A stretch of 64,000 bases of DNA from Pseudoxanthomonas sp. GM95 (GCF_900109775.1 NZ_FOAX01000002.1:186001-250000), one strand, 5' to 3'. Counted from the stretch's first letter, positions 48,898 through 58,001 are shown. The notes: generated by a model from the letters alone, not told the origin. A program made the numbers and translations.

Positions 48898-49488
48898 TCA
48901 GTAAGGCGGGGCCTTGCGTTCGCGCTGCGCGCGGGCGGCCTCGCTCCACCAGGCCAGGTCGTCGGCGAAGCGCGCGAAGCTCTTCTCCAGCGATTTGCCC
49001 GCTTCATCGATGGGCGCGCCCTGTGCATCCAGGGTCTTGCCGATCGGGCCGACGGTGACCGTGCTGGAGATCACCACCATGCCCATCTCCGAGAGCGTGC
49101 CGTGCCAGGCGACGCTGGCGTGCGCACCGGACAGGCGCCCGGCGGAATAACTGACGATGCCGGCCGGGCGCCAGAACCACTCTTCCAGGTAGTGGTCGGT
49201 GAGGTTCTTCAGGCCCGGCTGGACGCCCCAGTTGTATTCGCCGGTGACGAAGATGAAGCCATCAGCCTGGCGGATCTTGTCGGCCAGCGCTTCCATCGCG
49301 GCCGGCGCCTGGCCCTTCGGATATTCCTTGTACATGCGGTCGAGCATCGGCAGGTCGACCGCCTTGGCGTCGATCAGCTCGGCCTGCGCGCCGCGCGCGT
49401 TGAGCGTGCGCACGCAGTAGTCGGCCAGGCGGATGCCCATGCGGTCGGCGCGATAGGAGCCGTAGAAGACGAGGATGCGGTCGGACAT
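48898..49488 (-). CDS. NADPH-dependent FMN reductase
   Basis: 196 residues. Flavodoxin-like fold: ILVFYGSYRADRMGIRLAD (FMN phosphate loop), VDLPMLDRMYKEYPKGQAP, and the signature GEYNWGVQPGLKNLTDHYLEEW, which is diagnostic of the SsuE/ChrR/YieF family. Such reductases act on free flavin, quinones, azo dyes or chromate. The gene is convergent with the cupin gene and divergent from the ArsR-SRPBCC pair. Confidence 0.9.
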   Translation of the reverse strand: MSDRILVFYGSYRADRMGIRLADYCVRTLNARGAQAELIDAKAVDLPMLDRMYKEYPKGQAPAAMEALADKIRQADGFIFVTGEYNWGVQPGLKNLTDHYLEEWFWRPAGIVSYSAGRLSGAHASVAWHGTLSEMGMVVISSTVTVGPIGKTLDAQGAPIDEAGKSLEKSFARFADDLAWWSEAARAQRERKAPPY

Positions 49489-49612
49489 CGGGAGGCCTGT
49501 GTGGAAGAGGGGGCGAGCCCGAGCATGGCATCGCCGGTGGAAGGGCGTTGTCGAGGCGTATGCCCATGCGCGGATGCCGTTCGTCGGCGCGGCAGAATAA
49601 ATTTCACCTTTC

Positions 49613-49657
49613 GGTTGAATATCGCCGCGATCCGGGTAAATTCAACCGCATGGTTGA
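49613..49657. promoter_or_regulatory. repeated operator half-sites of the ArsR-SRPBCC unit
   Basis: GGTTGAAT (49613-49620), ATTCAACC (49640-49647) and GGTTGA (49652-49657) form an inverted pair and a second, closely spaced inverted pair (TCAACC-GCAT-GGTTGA) that overlaps the ArsR start codon. The arrangement fits autorepression by the ArsR protein. Confidence 0.7.
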
Positions 49658-50042
49658 GAAAACGTCCGATGCACTCGATGCCGTGTTCCGCGCGCTGGCC
49701 GATCCCACGCGCCGGGCGATGCTGCAGGCCTTGTCGCGCCAGCCGCGCACGGTGGGCGAACTGGCCGCGCCGTTCGCCATCTCACTGGCCGGCGCGTCCA
49801 AGCACATCCAGATGCTGGAGCGCGCGGGGCTGATCCGACGCGAGGTGCAGGGCCGCGTCCACACCTGCCGGCTGGAAGCGCAACCGCTGCACGCTGGCGC
49901 CGAGTGGATCCGCCACTACGAACGCTTCTGGAACCAGCAATTCGACGCCCTCGATGCCGTGCTCAAGGCCGAGGACGCCGCCACGCCAACGCCGCCCGCC
50001 ACACGCAGCGGCACCACCCGCAAGCCCAGGAGGACACCATGA
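49650..50042 (+). CDS. ArsR family regulator of an SRPBCC gene
   Basis: 130 residues from the ATG at 49650. Winged-helix segments FRALADPTRRAMLQALSRQPRTVGELAAPFAISLAGASKHIQML and ERAGLIRREVQGRVHTCRLE, with a C-terminal Ala/Pro-rich tail. No metal-binding Cys motif. The pair ArsR + SRPBCC (AHSA1) is widespread and the two are co-regulated; the stop overlaps the SRPBCC start by 4 bases. The start codon lies within its own presumed operator. Confidence 0.9.
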   Translation: MVEKTSDALDAVFRALADPTRRAMLQALSRQPRTVGELAAPFAISLAGASKHIQMLERAGLIRREVQGRVHTCRLEAQPLHAGAEWIRHYERFWNQQFDALDAVLKAEDAATPTPPATRSGTTRKPRRTP

Positions 50043-50590
50043 CCCTTGCCTCGACCGACGCCGATTACGGCGTGTTGACCGCGCCCGACACCGTCCGTGT
50101 CGAACGCCTGCTGCCCGGCCCGATCACGCGCGTCTGGCGCTATCTGACCGAGCCCGACTTGCGTGCGCAGTGGTTTGCCGGCGGCCCGATGGCCCCGCAT
50201 CCCGGCGGTGCCGTGGCGCTGGTGTTCAAGAATTCCGAGCTGACCGAGCACGACGATCCGGCACCGGCCAAATACGCCAGGCAGGCCGGCACCGTGCATT
50301 CGAGCGGCACGATCACCGACTTCGATCCGCCGCACCTGCTGGGTTTTTTGTGGGGTGAGGGCGAGGATGCCTCGCACGTGCGGTTCGAGTTGAGCGAACG
50401 CGGTGAGCAGGTCCGGCTGGTGGTGATCCACAGCCGCCTGTCGTCGGCCGGCATGATCCTCAGCGTGTCCGGCGGCTGGCACACCCACCTGGACATCCTG
50501 GGCGACTGCATCGCCGGCCGCACGCCGGAAGGCTTCTGGCGCAAGCACACGCGGCTGGAAGCCGAGTACGCAAAGCGGCTTGGTCTCTAG
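50039..50590 (+). CDS. SRPBCC (AHSA1) domain protein
   Basis: 183 residues from the ATG that overlaps the ArsR stop. START/AHSA1 fold: RVERLLPGPITRVWRYLTEPDLRAQWFAGGPM at the N-terminus, GTITDFDPPHLLGFLWGEGED, and SAGMILSVSGGWHTHLDILGDCIAGR at the end. These proteins bind a hydrophobic ligand in a deep pocket; with an ArsR partner they are thought to function in stress or xenobiotic responses. No catalytic residue can be assigned. Confidence 0.9.
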   Translation: MTLASTDADYGVLTAPDTVRVERLLPGPITRVWRYLTEPDLRAQWFAGGPMAPHPGGAVALVFKNSELTEHDDPAPAKYARQAGTVHSSGTITDFDPPHLLGFLWGEGEDASHVRFELSERGEQVRLVVIHSRLSSAGMILSVSGGWHTHLDILGDCIAGRTPEGFWRKHTRLEAEYAKRLGL

Positions 50591-50662
50591 CGAAGACGGC
50601 TGTACCCAGGGCGAGTAAGGTGCAAGGGCAGGCCGTCCCGCTTGGACGGCACGGAGTGCGCC

Positions 50663-51703
50663 ATGCGGATACGGCTCATCGGCACGATCGTCCTGGCGGC
50701 GGCAAGCCTGCTGTCGGCCGGCAATGCCGCGGCCGCCGACCGCATCAGCCAGGGCGAGCGCGACGCGCTGATCGACGCGATCGCCACGCGGTTGCGTGAC
50801 GAATACATCGCGCTGGCGTTGGTCCAGCCGATGGCTGAGGCACTGCGGGAAAATTCACGCCGCGGTGCTTACGCCACGCTCGAAGATCCGGTCGCGCTCG
50901 GCCAACGCCTGACCGAAGACCTGCGTGCGGTCAGTCATGACGGACACCTGTGGCTGGAATACCACCCGGAAGGCGCACGTGACGAGCCGATCCGTCCCTC
51001 GTTGGAAGACCTTGAACGCTGGCGCGACGCCGTGGCCCGCGATGGCTTCGGCTTTGATCGGGTCGAACGCTTGGCAGGCAACATCGGCTACGTGAAGTTC
51101 CGCGTGTTCGCCTACCCGGAACTGGGCGCGCAGGCCGCGAGCCAGGCGATGGGCCTGGTCGCGCACACCGATGCGCTGATCCTGGACCTGCGTGACAACG
51201 CGGGCGGTGACCCGCAGATGGTGGCGTACCTGGCGAGCTACGTGCTGGACGGGCCGGTGCATCTCAACGATCTGGTCTTCCGCAAAGGGGGCGTGGTGGA
51301 GCAGGCGTGGACCATGCCGGTGCCAGGTCCGCGTTTTGGCGGACGCAAGCCGCTCTACCTGCTGACCAGCAAGGCGACATTCTCAGCGGCGGAAGACTTC
51401 GCCTATGCACTGCAACAGCAAGGGCGCGCCACCATCGTGGGCGAACCCACCGGCGGTGGCGCGCATCCGAGCCGTGCATTCAAACTGACCGAGCACTTCG
51501 CCATTGCCATCCCGTATGCGCGCTCGCGCAGTCCGATCAGCCAGACGAATTGGGAAGGCACGGGCGTGGTGCCAGAGCGCCCGGTACCGGCCGGTGATGC
51601 GCTGCAGGTGGCGCATCGCGCGGCGCTCGAACGCCTCGCGCAGGCCAGTGCCGATGTGGGGGAACGAGAGCGCCTGCGCGCGTTGATGCCCGCGGCGGAT
51701 TGA
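50663..51703 (+). CDS. S41 family (C-terminal processing-like) peptidase
   Basis: 346 residues from the ATG at 50663, with a signal peptide (LIGTIVLAAASLLSAGNAAA). An N-terminal three-helix domain precedes the S41 tail-specific core: VKFRVFAYPEL, LILDLRDNAGGDPQMVAYLASYVL, LTSKATFSAAEDFAYALQQQGRATIVGEPTGGGAHPSRAF. The Ser of TFSAAE is the catalytic nucleophile; no PDZ domain is present, as in the retinoid-binding-protein-like subgroup. Probably a periplasmic peptidase of unknown substrate. Confidence 0.9.
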   Translation: MRIRLIGTIVLAAASLLSAGNAAAADRISQGERDALIDAIATRLRDEYIALALVQPMAEALRENSRRGAYATLEDPVALGQRLTEDLRAVSHDGHLWLEYHPEGARDEPIRPSLEDLERWRDAVARDGFGFDRVERLAGNIGYVKFRVFAYPELGAQAASQAMGLVAHTDALILDLRDNAGGDPQMVAYLASYVLDGPVHLNDLVFRKGGVVEQAWTMPVPGPRFGGRKPLYLLTSKATFSAAEDFAYALQQQGRATIVGEPTGGGAHPSRAFKLTEHFAIAIPYARSRSPISQTNWEGTGVVPERPVPAGDALQVAHRAALERLAQASADVGERERLRALMPAAD

Positions 51704-51713
51704 CGGCCCCAGC

Positions 51714-52505
51714 TCAGTCAGTGGCCGCGGTGCTCACATGCGCGGCAAAGCCGGTCTGCCCCGGCGCGATGCCATCGTGCAATGTCAGTGCGGGGATCAC
51801 GTAGTCGCCGCCGTTCTGCTTGCGGAAGGCGATCGGGGGTGTCGTGAACAGTGCGTCCAGGCGCTGGCCGAGTGCGTCGCGGATCTGCACGAAGCGCGCC
51901 TCGTCGGCGCGGTCGGTGCGATAGGCGACGTACGGCGGCAGCACGTCGAAGCCTGGGTAATGCAGCACGCCGTGCTGGATCGGGAACAGCAGGTCGTTGA
52001 TCGGCCCGTTGATGCCGCGCGCGCTGTAATGCGGTTCCCAGCCGCCGGTGGTGACCACCAGCATCGCGCGCTTGCCGGCCATCATGCCCTCGCCATAGCG
52101 GTCGCCCCAATGTCGGTCCGAGTGCTCGCCCACGCCGTAGGCAAACCCATAGGCATACACGCGCTCGACCCAACCTTTCAGGATTGCCGGCATCGAAAAC
52201 CACCACAGCGGGAACTGCAGGAGCAGCGCATCGGCCCAGCGCAGCTTGTCCTGCTCGGCCACGATGTCCGGCGTCTGCAGGCCGTGTTCCAGCGCGTGCC
52301 TGGATGCACACGAGGCGTTGAAGCGTGCGGGCGGCTGCGGGTCCAGCGTGTCGCGTGCGTCCAGTGGCGCCTTCCACTGCATGGCGTACAGATCCGAGAC
52401 CTGCACCTGGTGTCCGGCGGCCTGCAGGCGCTGGACGGCGAAGTCCTTCAGCGCGCCGTTCAGGGACTGCGGCTCGGGATGGGCGTAGACGATCAGGACG
52501 TTCAT
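51714..52505 (-). CDS. NAD(P)H dehydrogenase (quinone), MdaB/NQO1-like
   Basis: 263 residues from the ATG at 52505. Flavodoxin-2 fold: MNVLIVYAHPEPQSLNGAL, VSDLYAMQW, LLLQFPLWWFSMPAILKGWVERVYAYGFAYG and VVTTGGWEPHYSARGINGP. This is the typical signature of the NQO1/MdaB/YwrO group, which reduces quinones by two electrons with an FAD/FMN cofactor. It is divergent from the LysR regulator at 52593 across an 87-base gap containing a perfect palindrome. Confidence 0.92.
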   Translation of the reverse strand: MNVLIVYAHPEPQSLNGALKDFAVQRLQAAGHQVQVSDLYAMQWKAPLDARDTLDPQPPARFNASCASRHALEHGLQTPDIVAEQDKLRWADALLLQFPLWWFSMPAILKGWVERVYAYGFAYGVGEHSDRHWGDRYGEGMMAGKRAMLVVTTGGWEPHYSARGINGPINDLLFPIQHGVLHYPGFDVLPPYVAYRTDRADEARFVQIRDALGQRLDALFTTPPIAFRKQNGGDYVIPALTLHDGIAPGQTGFAAHVSTAATD

Positions 52506-52555
52506 GGCGTGGCACCTGGGAAGAAGATGCAGCGCACCGTAGGCAGGCGCCCGGT

Positions 52556-52579
52556 ATATTGGAAATGAATTTCCAATAT
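52556..52579. promoter_or_regulatory. perfect LysR-type palindrome between quinone reductase and regulator
   Basis: ATATTGGAAAT (52556-52566) and its exact complement ATTTCCAATAT (52569-52579) with a 2-base centre. This contains the T-N11-A core of LysR-type boxes. It lies 13 bases upstream of the lysR start and 51 upstream of the reductase start. Confidence 0.8.
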
Positions 52580-52592
52580 TCCAGGTATAGCC

Positions 52593-53486
52593 ATGACCAA
52601 TCTGAGGACGCTGGACCTCAACCTGCTGCTGACCCTGGATGCGCTGCTGGCCGAGCACAACGTCACCCGTGCCGCACAGCGGCTGCACCTGTCCCAGCCC
52701 TCGGTGAGCGTGCACCTGGCCAAGCTGCGCGCGGTGTTCGACGATCCGCTGCTGCTGCCCGGGCCGCGCGGGATGCGCCCGACCGCTCGCGCCGACGCGC
52801 TGCGTGAGCCCCTGCGCCAGGCGCTGGAAGGACTGGAGCGCGCGGTCTCGCCGGCAGCGCCGTTCGATCCGGCCCAGGCGCGCCACCGCTGGCGCGTGGT
52901 GGCGTCCGACTACACCGAGACCACGGTACTGTTGCCCGCGCTGGCCGCGCTGCGTGCTGCAGCGCCCGGCACGCAACTGGCGATCCTGCAGAAGCAGCCG
53001 GCGCAACTCGCGCGCCTGGCCGAGCAGGGCGATATCGACCTGGCCCTGCACACCACCGAAGGCGCGCCGCCCGGCCTGCGCCGCCGCGCGCTCTACACCG
53101 AGCGCTATGTGCTGGCCGGCCGTGCGGATCATCCGCGCCTGCAGCGCAAGCCGACGCTGGCGCAGTTCTGCAAGCTGGAGCATGTGATCGTCTCGCCCGA
53201 CGGCGGCGGCTTCCACGCGGGCACCGATGCCGCGCTGGCCGAGCTGGGCAAGGCGCGCCGCGTGGTGCTGTCGGTGCCGCACTTCCGCTTCGTACTGTCG
53301 GTGCTGGCCCGCACCGACCTGGTCGCGTTGCTGCCGCAGCGGCTGATGTGCGGGCAACCGTCGCTGCGCGTGGTCGAGCCGCCGCTGGCGGTGCCGGGGT
53401 TCGAGATGTCGATGCTCTGGCACGAGCGCGTGCATCGCGATTCAGCGCACCAATGGCTGCGCGCGCAGCTGGCGGCGAGCGTGTGA
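52593..53486 (+). CDS. LysR family transcriptional regulator
   Basis: 297 residues. N-terminal winged helix: LDLNLLLTLDALLAEHNVTRAAQRLHLSQPSVSVHLAKLRAVFDDPLLL (helix-turn-helix VTRAAQRLHLSQPSVSVHLAKL), followed by a linker helix and the two-lobe co-inducer domain with WRVVASDYTETTVLLPAL and LVALLPQRLMCGQPSLRVVEPPL. The divergent orientation and shared palindrome make the NQO1-like gene its probable target, presumably in response to quinones or electrophiles. Confidence 0.92.
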   Translation: MTNLRTLDLNLLLTLDALLAEHNVTRAAQRLHLSQPSVSVHLAKLRAVFDDPLLLPGPRGMRPTARADALREPLRQALEGLERAVSPAAPFDPAQARHRWRVVASDYTETTVLLPALAALRAAAPGTQLAILQKQPAQLARLAEQGDIDLALHTTEGAPPGLRRRALYTERYVLAGRADHPRLQRKPTLAQFCKLEHVIVSPDGGGFHAGTDAALAELGKARRVVLSVPHFRFVLSVLARTDLVALLPQRLMCGQPSLRVVEPPLAVPGFEMSMLWHERVHRDSAHQWLRAQLAASV

Positions 53487-53616
53487 GTACACGCCTGCCG
53501 GCTGGTGGCAACGAATTCGCGCCGACGTGTCGTCAGGCTGCATCACGGTTCGCGGGCCGCGTTAGCATCGCGCTTCGGCGCGTCCTTGACGGTGCCGATG
53601 ACACTGCCGCATCGAG

Positions 53617-54597
53617 ATGGCCCGCATGACTGCATCGTCCCTGTTGAACGAACTCCGCCTGCTGCTGGGCATCGAACGCGGGACCACGCGTGCGGGAGAG
53701 AAATGGATCTCCGGCCTGGGTGCGCTGTTCGGCATCCTGGCGGTGTACGGCCTGGCGCGCTGGTGCGCGCCGCAGGGTTCGCCGATGGGCGGGCCGATGG
53801 TGGCCTCGATGGGCGCCTCGGCCGTGTTGCTGTTCGCGGTGCCGCAGGGCGCGCTGTCGCAGCCGTGGGCGGTGATCGGCGGACATCTGCTGTCGGCCTT
53901 CATCGGCGTGAGCTGCCAGCGGCTGTTGCCTGGACATGACCTCACGCCCGCGCTGGCGGTCGGCCTGGCCGTCTGCGCGATGGCGTTCGCGCGCTGCATC
54001 CATCCGCCGGGTGGTGCAACCGCGCTGACGGCCGTGATCGGCGGCGATGCGGTGCATGCGCTGGGCTATCACTACCTGCTGATGCCGGTGTTGATCAATG
54101 TGGTCGCGATCCTGGCGATTGCGGTGCTGTTCAACGCACTGTTCGGCTGGCGGCGCTATCCCGCGCACTTGAATCATCGCGCCCGGGCCGCAATGGTGAC
54201 GCCGCCGGCGCAACGCCAGTTCGACCTGACCCAGGAAGACTTCCACGCGGCGATGGCCGAACTCAACGCCTACGTGGACGTGACCAGCGAACAACTGACC
54301 GAGTTGCTGGAGCTGGCCAAGCAGCACGCCGAGCGCGACGCGATCCATCCGCAGGACATCGTCGTCGGTCACTGCTACAGCAATGGCCGCCTGGGCCGCG
54401 CCTGGGGCGTGCGCGAAGTGCTGGAAGAGGCGTCAGCCAATACGGCGACCGCGCAGGTGCATTACCGCGCCGTCGCTGGCGCCGAGGCGGGCCAGACCGG
54501 CAGCTGCACGCGCGAGATGTTCCGCCAGTGGGCGCGTTTTGAAGTCAGCGCGCAGGCCGATGGCCGCTGGCACAAGGCCGGTCGCGACACGCGCTGA
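53617..54597 (+). CDS. HPP family membrane protein
   Basis: 326 residues (an ATG three codons on is an alternative start). Four membrane helices in the HPP pattern: GLGALFGILAVYGLARW, GGPMVASMGASAVLLFAVPQGALSQPWAVIGGHLLSAFIG, LTPALAVGLAVCAMAFARCIHPPGGATALTAVIGG (containing the HPPGGA motif that names the family) and LINVVAILAIAVLFNALFGW. The C-terminal 130 residues are soluble and acidic. Some HPP proteins are nitrite transporters in plants and cyanobacteria; in most bacteria the substrate is unknown. Confidence 0.9.
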   Translation: MARMTASSLLNELRLLLGIERGTTRAGEKWISGLGALFGILAVYGLARWCAPQGSPMGGPMVASMGASAVLLFAVPQGALSQPWAVIGGHLLSAFIGVSCQRLLPGHDLTPALAVGLAVCAMAFARCIHPPGGATALTAVIGGDAVHALGYHYLLMPVLINVVAILAIAVLFNALFGWRRYPAHLNHRARAAMVTPPAQRQFDLTQEDFHAAMAELNAYVDVTSEQLTELLELAKQHAERDAIHPQDIVVGHCYSNGRLGRAWGVREVLEEASANTATAQVHYRAVAGAEAGQTGSCTREMFRQWARFEVSAQADGRWHKAGRDTR

Positions 54598-54619
54598 CCG
54601 GCCGGTTGCGGGTGCGCGA

Positions 54620-56227
54620 TTACTGCTTCGGCCGCGCCACGCCGTACATCTCCCACGCGATCTTCTTGAGCAGGGCGTTGCTGTCCTCGCCCTCTTTGTA
54701 CAAATCGAAGTGGGTGCGGCCGTCGAGGTAGCGGAAGTCACTCTTCGCCTTCAGGCCATCGAGCACCGCCTGGAACCTGTGCGCCGCGCCATCCAGGTAG
54801 AACGTGTCGGCGGTGCCGACGATCAGGTGGATCTTGCCGTCCAGGTCGGGCTTGAGCGACGGCCATTGCGCCGCCACGCGCGCGGCGATGTCGTAGTGGT
54901 CGTGCCAGTAGGCGACCACGGCCGGATCGACCTTGCCGGTATCGCGGTCGAACATCGGCACCGGGCGGCCATCGGCGCCGCGCGGCGAGAACACCCATTC
55001 GAACGAGGCCATCTGGCCGCCATAAGGGCCCAGCACGCGCTCCAGCTTGGCGAAGGTTTCGACGTCGGCGATGACCTCGCCCTGGTCGCGGATCAGCGGC
55101 ACCTGGCTGCCATCGGGCTTGCGATACATGTTGGCATCGGGCGCGTACAGGTCCACGCCGGTGAAGTCGTGGAAGTCGCTGGGATCAGGCGAGGTCGACC
55201 AGGTGCCGCCGAACAGCTTCGGATAGCGGGTCTGCAGCCACAGCGTGGCCCAGCCGCCGGACGAATGCCCGTTGAGGAAGCGCCCGCTGGCCTTGGCGTC
55301 CATGCGGTAGTTCTTTTCCAGCGCAGGAATCAGCTCTTCCGTCAGCGCCGTGCCCCACGGCCCGTTGTTGACCGAGTCGGCGAACTCGTGGGTGCCGGTC
55401 GGCGTGGCCTGGTCCAGGAACACCCAGATCATCGCCGGCATCTGCTTGGCCGCCATCGCCTGCCACACCGAGGCGATGCTGCCGGCGAAGCGGTTGTAGT
55501 TGCCGGTGTAGCCATGGGTGAAATACACGGTGGGATAGCGCGTGGCGGCCTTGGCGTCGTAACCGGGCGGGGTCAGCACACGCGCGCGGATCGACACCGG
55601 ACGGCCCCAGAAGGCACTCAGCGCCGGGCTCACCATCGAGGCATCGGTGGTGTGCGCCTTGGCTTCGGGCAAGGCGTCGCGCGCGGCCTGCGGGGCGCGT
55701 GGCGAGAGCTGCCAGGGATCGTCGCTGACCGGCACCTGCTGGGTCAGTGCCAGCGTCGGCAGCGGCTTGCCCTTGGCCAGCGCGACCGGCGTGACGGCGC
55801 TGATCAGGTCGCCGCCATCGCGGCCGATGTAGTTGTAGCTGTGATCGGGGTCGAGCACCGCCTGCATCAGGTAGTCGCCAGCCGGCAGGGCGGAGAAACC
55901 GCTGGGGAAGGCCACGTCGTCCAGATCGATCTCGACGCTGGCGCCGGGCTTGAGCGCGGTCACTTCCTGCGCGGCCACGGCGACCGAGGTGGGGTGGAAG
56001 GGATTCATGTCCACTTCCTCGACCTTGTCGTCCTTGGCCTGCGCTTTGGCTTCGTCGGCCTTGGTCGCGAACACCAGCAGGCGACCGGACGTCGGCTGCT
56101 GGCTGGCGCCATCAAGCGTGACGCGCAGCAGGCGGTGCGAGGTGGCCGGCTCGGCCGCATGCACGCAGGAGGCGCACAGCAGGCTGACGGCCAGGCCCAG
56201 GGTTGGGGCAAGACGATGCAGATACAT
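54620..56227 (-). CDS. secreted esterase of the EstD/Fes-like alpha/beta hydrolase type
   Basis: 535 residues from the ATG at 56227 (AGGGAC stands nearby; signal peptide LAPTLGLAVSLLCASCVHAAE). N-terminal Ig-like domain (residues 25-180), then an alpha/beta hydrolase: VYFTHGYTGNYNRF, nucleophile Ser in LNGHSSGGWATLWLQ, VGTADTFYLDG (acid) and DGRTHFDLYKEGED (His). The organisation matches secreted esterases that act on polysaccharide-linked or aryl esters. It follows the GH16 gene on the same strand (195-base gap with a terminator between), so it is a separate unit in the same locus. Confidence 0.85.
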   Translation of the reverse strand: MYLHRLAPTLGLAVSLLCASCVHAAEPATSHRLLRVTLDGASQQPTSGRLLVFATKADEAKAQAKDDKVEEVDMNPFHPTSVAVAAQEVTALKPGASVEIDLDDVAFPSGFSALPAGDYLMQAVLDPDHSYNYIGRDGGDLISAVTPVALAKGKPLPTLALTQQVPVSDDPWQLSPRAPQAARDALPEAKAHTTDASMVSPALSAFWGRPVSIRARVLTPPGYDAKAATRYPTVYFTHGYTGNYNRFAGSIASVWQAMAAKQMPAMIWVFLDQATPTGTHEFADSVNNGPWGTALTEELIPALEKNYRMDAKASGRFLNGHSSGGWATLWLQTRYPKLFGGTWSTSPDPSDFHDFTGVDLYAPDANMYRKPDGSQVPLIRDQGEVIADVETFAKLERVLGPYGGQMASFEWVFSPRGADGRPVPMFDRDTGKVDPAVVAYWHDHYDIAARVAAQWPSLKPDLDGKIHLIVGTADTFYLDGAAHRFQAVLDGLKAKSDFRYLDGRTHFDLYKEGEDSNALLKKIAWEMYGVARPKQ

Positions 56228-56373
56228 GAAAGTCCCTTGAAGCAGCGGTGGCAAGGGCAGGGCGCGCTGCCCCGCGGACGCTGACGTTATCCGCTTTTTT
56301 CTGGCTCCGCGCATGACGCGATGGACACCATGACTTCCTTCCCATGTACCGCTTGCGTCGCTCTGATGCAAAA

Positions 56374-56396
56374 GACCGCGGGAGCGACCCGCGGTC
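56374..56396 (-). terminator. intrinsic terminator of the GH16 gene
   Basis: Perfect 9-bp stem GACCGCGGG/CCCGCGGTC with a 5-base loop, followed on the minus strand by TTTTGC. It lies 27 bases beyond the GH16 stop. Confidence 0.8.
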
Positions 56397-56422
56397 CTGG
56401 AGCATGCACTTCGATGTCGCGC

Positions 56423-57784
56423 TTACGGGCTCTGGTAGTAGACGTTGTCGATGGCGAAATCCACATCGGCCGGCGGCGGATCGGAGACCACCATGAAAGG
56501 CTGCTTCACCGCGGTGAGGTCCAGGTCGTAGAACGCGCTGAAGGGCACGGTGACTTCATGCCACTGGCCGTCGCGGACCAGGCCGTAGTTGTTGCCGCCG
56601 CTGACGAAGTCCACCCAGCTATCGCCGAAGGAGGTATTGATGCCGATCTTGAAGGTGCCGGTGGCATTGGTCTTCATCTGGAACTTGAGCGATCCGCCGG
56701 CGTAGTGGCTGAAGTTCATGAAGCCGGTGCTGATGCCCAGCCCGTACCAGTTGTTGGCCGCGGCGTGGTACGACATCACCTCGCTGCCTTCGAACGCGGC
56801 GCCGTTGTTGGGCGTGAGGTTGTTCCACAGGAACAGGTCGGTGCCGTTGCCATAGGTCAGCTGGCCATTGAGGCCGGACTGCTCGGAAAACAGCCCGAAC
56901 TTGCCGGCCGGCGCGGCGTTGGCCGAGCCCACGTACAGCTCCGCGCCGGGCGTGTCCTGGTACAGGCGGATGTAGTCGACCTCCATCTTGCCGGGGATCG
57001 GTGCGGTGATGCCGGCCACGTCGTGGATGCCCGGATAGTTGCCGCCCACGGCCAGGTTGAGCAGCAGGAACTGCTGGGCATGGAACTCATCCAGCGAGCC
57101 GCCCTGGATATCGGAAATGGCGAACTCGAAGTACTGCTGTCCATCGATGGACATGCGCAGGTAGTTCGCGTCCCAGGTCAGCTTGTAGGTGTGGAAATCG
57201 TTCTGCAGGTCCACCGGGCTGTTGTAGTCGCTGCCGTAGTCGGCTTGCGAGCCGTTGTAGTCCCAGTGCACCGCGGCGCCGACGCGGCGGTTGGCCATGC
57301 CGTCGGCGATGGCCTGCGCCGAGCCGGCTTCCATCATGTCGATCTCGCCGCGGGCCGGCCACACGCCGACCGCGCCCAGCATCCAGTACGCCGGCCACAG
57401 GCCATTGCCGGCCTGCGGGATCTTGATCCGCGCTTCCAGCGTGCCGTACTTGAAGTGCATGCGGCCCTCGGTCTTCAGCCGCGCGGAAGTGAAGGGCTTG
57501 CCGCCGAAGTCTTCGCGACGCGCTTCGATGATCAGGTTGCCGTTTTCCACGCGGGCGTTTTCCGGGCGACTGGTGTAGTACTCCAGCTCGGCGTTGCCCC
57601 AGCCGCAGTTGCCGATCTGGCAGCCATCGCCGACGTCATAGGTCCACTTGTTGCCGTCGATGGCGGTGCCATCGAAGTTGTCTTCCCAGACTAGCGTCTG
57701 GGCCTGCGCAGCCGGCACGTGCGTGGCGCAGGCAGCGCCGATGAGCACGGCGGATGACACCGCCAGGGCACGGAATAAGGTCAT
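56423..57784 (-). CDS. GH16 endo-beta-1,3-glucanase (laminarinase) with C-terminal binding module
   Basis: 453 residues with a signal peptide (LFRALAVSSAVLIGAACATHVPAAQA). GH16 jelly roll residues 30-285: WEDNFDGTAIDGNKWTYDVG, ELEYYTSRPENARVENGNLIIEA, and the catalytic signature WPARGEIDMMEAGS with nucleophile Glu147 and acid/base Glu152, the five-residue spacing of the laminarinase type. Residues 290-453 form a beta-sandwich carbohydrate-binding module of the ExoP/CBM6-like kind. It cleaves laminarin or similar beta-1,3-glucans outside the cell. Divergent from the GH13 gene. Confidence 0.92.
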   Translation of the reverse strand: MTLFRALAVSSAVLIGAACATHVPAAQAQTLVWEDNFDGTAIDGNKWTYDVGDGCQIGNCGWGNAELEYYTSRPENARVENGNLIIEARREDFGGKPFTSARLKTEGRMHFKYGTLEARIKIPQAGNGLWPAYWMLGAVGVWPARGEIDMMEAGSAQAIADGMANRRVGAAVHWDYNGSQADYGSDYNSPVDLQNDFHTYKLTWDANYLRMSIDGQQYFEFAISDIQGGSLDEFHAQQFLLLNLAVGGNYPGIHDVAGITAPIPGKMEVDYIRLYQDTPGAELYVGSANAAPAGKFGLFSEQSGLNGQLTYGNGTDLFLWNNLTPNNGAAFEGSEVMSYHAAANNWYGLGISTGFMNFSHYAGGSLKFQMKTNATGTFKIGINTSFGDSWVDFVSGGNNYGLVRDGQWHEVTVPFSAFYDLDLTAVKQPFMVVSDPPPADVDFAIDNVYYQSP

Positions 57785-57854
57785 GCGGTTCTCTCCTTTG
57801 GGTGGTGGAGCGGCCTGCCTGGGCGGCGGGCCGGCAGCGACCCTCGACCCGGCA

Positions 57855-57868
57855 TGACAGCGCTGTCA
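57855..57868. promoter_or_regulatory. perfect palindrome, LacI-family-like operator upstream of GH16
   Basis: TGACAGCGCTGTCA, a perfect 14-bp palindrome 71 bases upstream of the GH16 start, within the 411-base divergent region shared with the GH13 gene. Central CG with flanking AG/CT is the usual form of LacI-family operators. No lacI gene is in the window. Confidence 0.7.
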
Positions 57869-58001
57869 AAGCCTGATTTGCGCGATGTGCGGAACTGAAG
57901 GCTCTGTCACAGCGAGTCGTTCACGGCGCATGAAAAGCACGGTCAGATTCGCCGGGTCTTGCTGCATGACAACAGCGCGCCATCGGTGCAAGTCCTTGAT
58001 A

